Assembly (NCBI GenBank): GCA_037389465.1
Contig: JAZARR010000221.1
Coordinates: forward strand, 4,876,501-4,940,500
Direction: 5' to 3'
DNA length: 64,000 bases
Origin: Baylisascaris procyonis
Lineage: Eukaryota > Nematoda > Chromadorea > Rhabditida > Ascarididae
The notes below the pieces were generated by a model that saw only the letters and a list, made by a program, of their open reading frames with translations, did not search any database and was not told the DNA's origin. Numbering within the stretch: the stretch's first letter is position 1; every line of letters begins with the position of its first letter. This document shows positions 62,545 through 64,000 of this stretch, in pieces. The position numbers and the translations under genes are program-made.

Positions 62545-63202
62545 GTCACTTTCATTAATTGAATGGGCCAAACAGTCTCCATGGCAACAATAATTCCTCA
62601 ATGACAACATTTATATCCGCCCAATAGCACGACCTAATCACTCTATGAGGTATAATTTTAGTGTCCGTTATATCTAATGTGATGCTAAAGTGAGTGATGT
62701 TATTTCAGCCAATATTTTGGAATAAATCCTTTGAAGGTCGTAAAAAAATTTTATGCGAATATTTTTCAGACGTTTTCTTTTTTGTTCGCTATATGTGCAA
62801 GAATTATTGGAATAGCATAGTGGACTGCAGTCCCTCTTTTGAACTGCTTCATTTGTGGCTAGCGTCGTTAACCACCTATACGTACTATACAATCGTTTAA
62901 TATATGTTAGCACTTTCTAAAAGAACTATGATCAAATGACGTTCAAAAAATAGGAAAGAGACGTTTTTAATCTTTTTTAGGAAGTATTGTTGATTTTTTG
63001 CAGCTTTTACAGCGTTTAATTTGTAATGTTGATTCTTATGTAGGAATTACTAAACAGACAAACAGACAGACATGCGGACAGACACACTAAAATGCACACG
63101 TACAAATGCATCAAACATGGCATCAGACATTCACTAAAAGCGCCATTTCATCTCGGGAATCATTGAAGAATTCGTTATTTGTTTGTGATAATGTTTGCAC
63201 AG

Positions 63203-63416
63203 TAAAATTTCGATGTTATTGGCGCTTCGAATGGTCGCGTATACGAACTTTTATGTTTTTCTAAGTGGACATATTTCGTTCGAAGAGATTCATAGGCATT
63301 TAGATATGCCTAAAAAGTTGCATCGCATTTTACAACCGAGGTTGCGTTTTTTCGGCCTGGATGGAAAAATTACTTTTTCTCACTTGACGATGCTAATAAC
63401 TTCAAAGCCGTCTATG
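63203..63416 (+). CDS. Possible exon with EF-hand-like segments
   Basis: A TTTGCACAG acceptor is followed by an open frame up to an ATG|GTATCA donor. It encodes GHISFEEIHRHLDMPKK and then FFGLDGKITFSHLTMLI. The GHISFEEI and DGKITFSHL segments resemble the ends of two EF-hand loops, but the calcium ligands at the loop starts are missing. No flanking exon was identified in the window, which ends 584 bases later. This is a suggestion only. Confidence 0.2.
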
Positions 63417-63714
63417 GTATCAGCTGCTTTTGCAATCTTTCTTTTCGCCTCGTTACCCAGACGTTAGCAAAATTATCTAGGCGTCTTTATTTCCCAGATA
63501 TAGTCAGAATCCTTTGGCATTTCATGTAATAGCAAGAGGTTAATTTGTGTAATCATTGCGATGTATTGAAAAAATCTTTTATTACCAATCGTTATTTATC
63601 ACAAATTTCTCTTAAAGTTCAATTTTGCAAACGTTTCGCTTGTGCGGGATAATGTTTAATGATTTAATTCATGTGGTACCATTGGGTTAGCACGAACGTT
63701 TTGTGCAGGAAACG

Positions 63715-63835
63715 TATTTAAATCTATTGCTTGTTTTTTGCCATGAATAATTCATGTGGTATCTTATTTAAATCCAAGTGGTAATATGTGGTATTTAATC
63801 CAAACGTATTTAAATCCATATGGTATCCATGTAGA
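63715..63835. repeat. Short degenerate repeat of TATTTAAATCCA / TGTGGTAT
   Basis: The strings ATTTAAATC(T/C), TGTGGTAT(C/T) and ACGTATTTAAATC recur three to four times in 120 bases with irregular spacing. It is noncoding. Confidence 0.7.
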
Positions 63836-64000
63836 CAGTGTTCCGGCTGAAGGCATGTTTTGCATTTAGGTATTATTTGTTTCTAAACTGTTTCTGGACT
63901 TGTTCTGAGCGATCCGTGCAACATCCTGGCTATCGTTTTCTATGTTGCAAGTTGAGCCTACAGGAAGCATATCTTGCCATGAATAAGCAAATCTGCAATA

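Overview
The window is AT-rich nuclear DNA of a eukaryote. It has many-exon genes, and the introns end in short TTTCAG, TTTTAG, TTGTAG or TTATAG sites without long pyrimidine tracts. For three genes whose start is visible, an intron-type AG acceptor lies only 9 to 17 bases before the ATG, as expected of spliced-leader trans-splicing. Together with the protein families present, this points to a nematode. The species cannot be named from sequence alone.

The left half is genic. From left to right: the 3' part of a Rab escort protein gene (+, six visible exons, ending at 4460); a 19-exon gene (+, 6778-20243) for a 974-residue protein that I read as three tandem NADAR-type domains followed by a coiled coil and an Arg/Ser/Pro-rich tail; a five-exon gene on the minus strand (24614-22481) for the ZNF830/CCDC16 zinc-finger protein; and a five-exon gene (+, 26116-30744) for the TFIID subunit TAF7. 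All four models were joined by hand from splice sites, and the reading phase closes at every junction. ZNF830 and TAF7 are divergent over a 1.5 kb shared upstream region. The genes do not form an obvious pathway: one serves Rab prenylation, one basal transcription, one probably pre-mRNA splicing, and one an ADP-ribose-related chemistry of unknown target.

The right half (about 30.8-64 kb) is gene-poor. I found no convincing conserved gene there, only a few exon-like islands of low confidence, long AT, TG and C-rich tracts, short tandem repeats, a near-perfect 34-base-arm hairpin at 62.5 kb, and a minus-strand frame made of 14-15 residue repeats at 62 kb.

The most interesting item is the triple-NADAR gene. 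The first and third domains have lost residues typical of the family, while the middle one keeps them. Its introns also carry a 91-bp GC-rich minisatellite and a fold-back element. No tRNA, rRNA, CRISPR array or clear autonomous transposon was seen.
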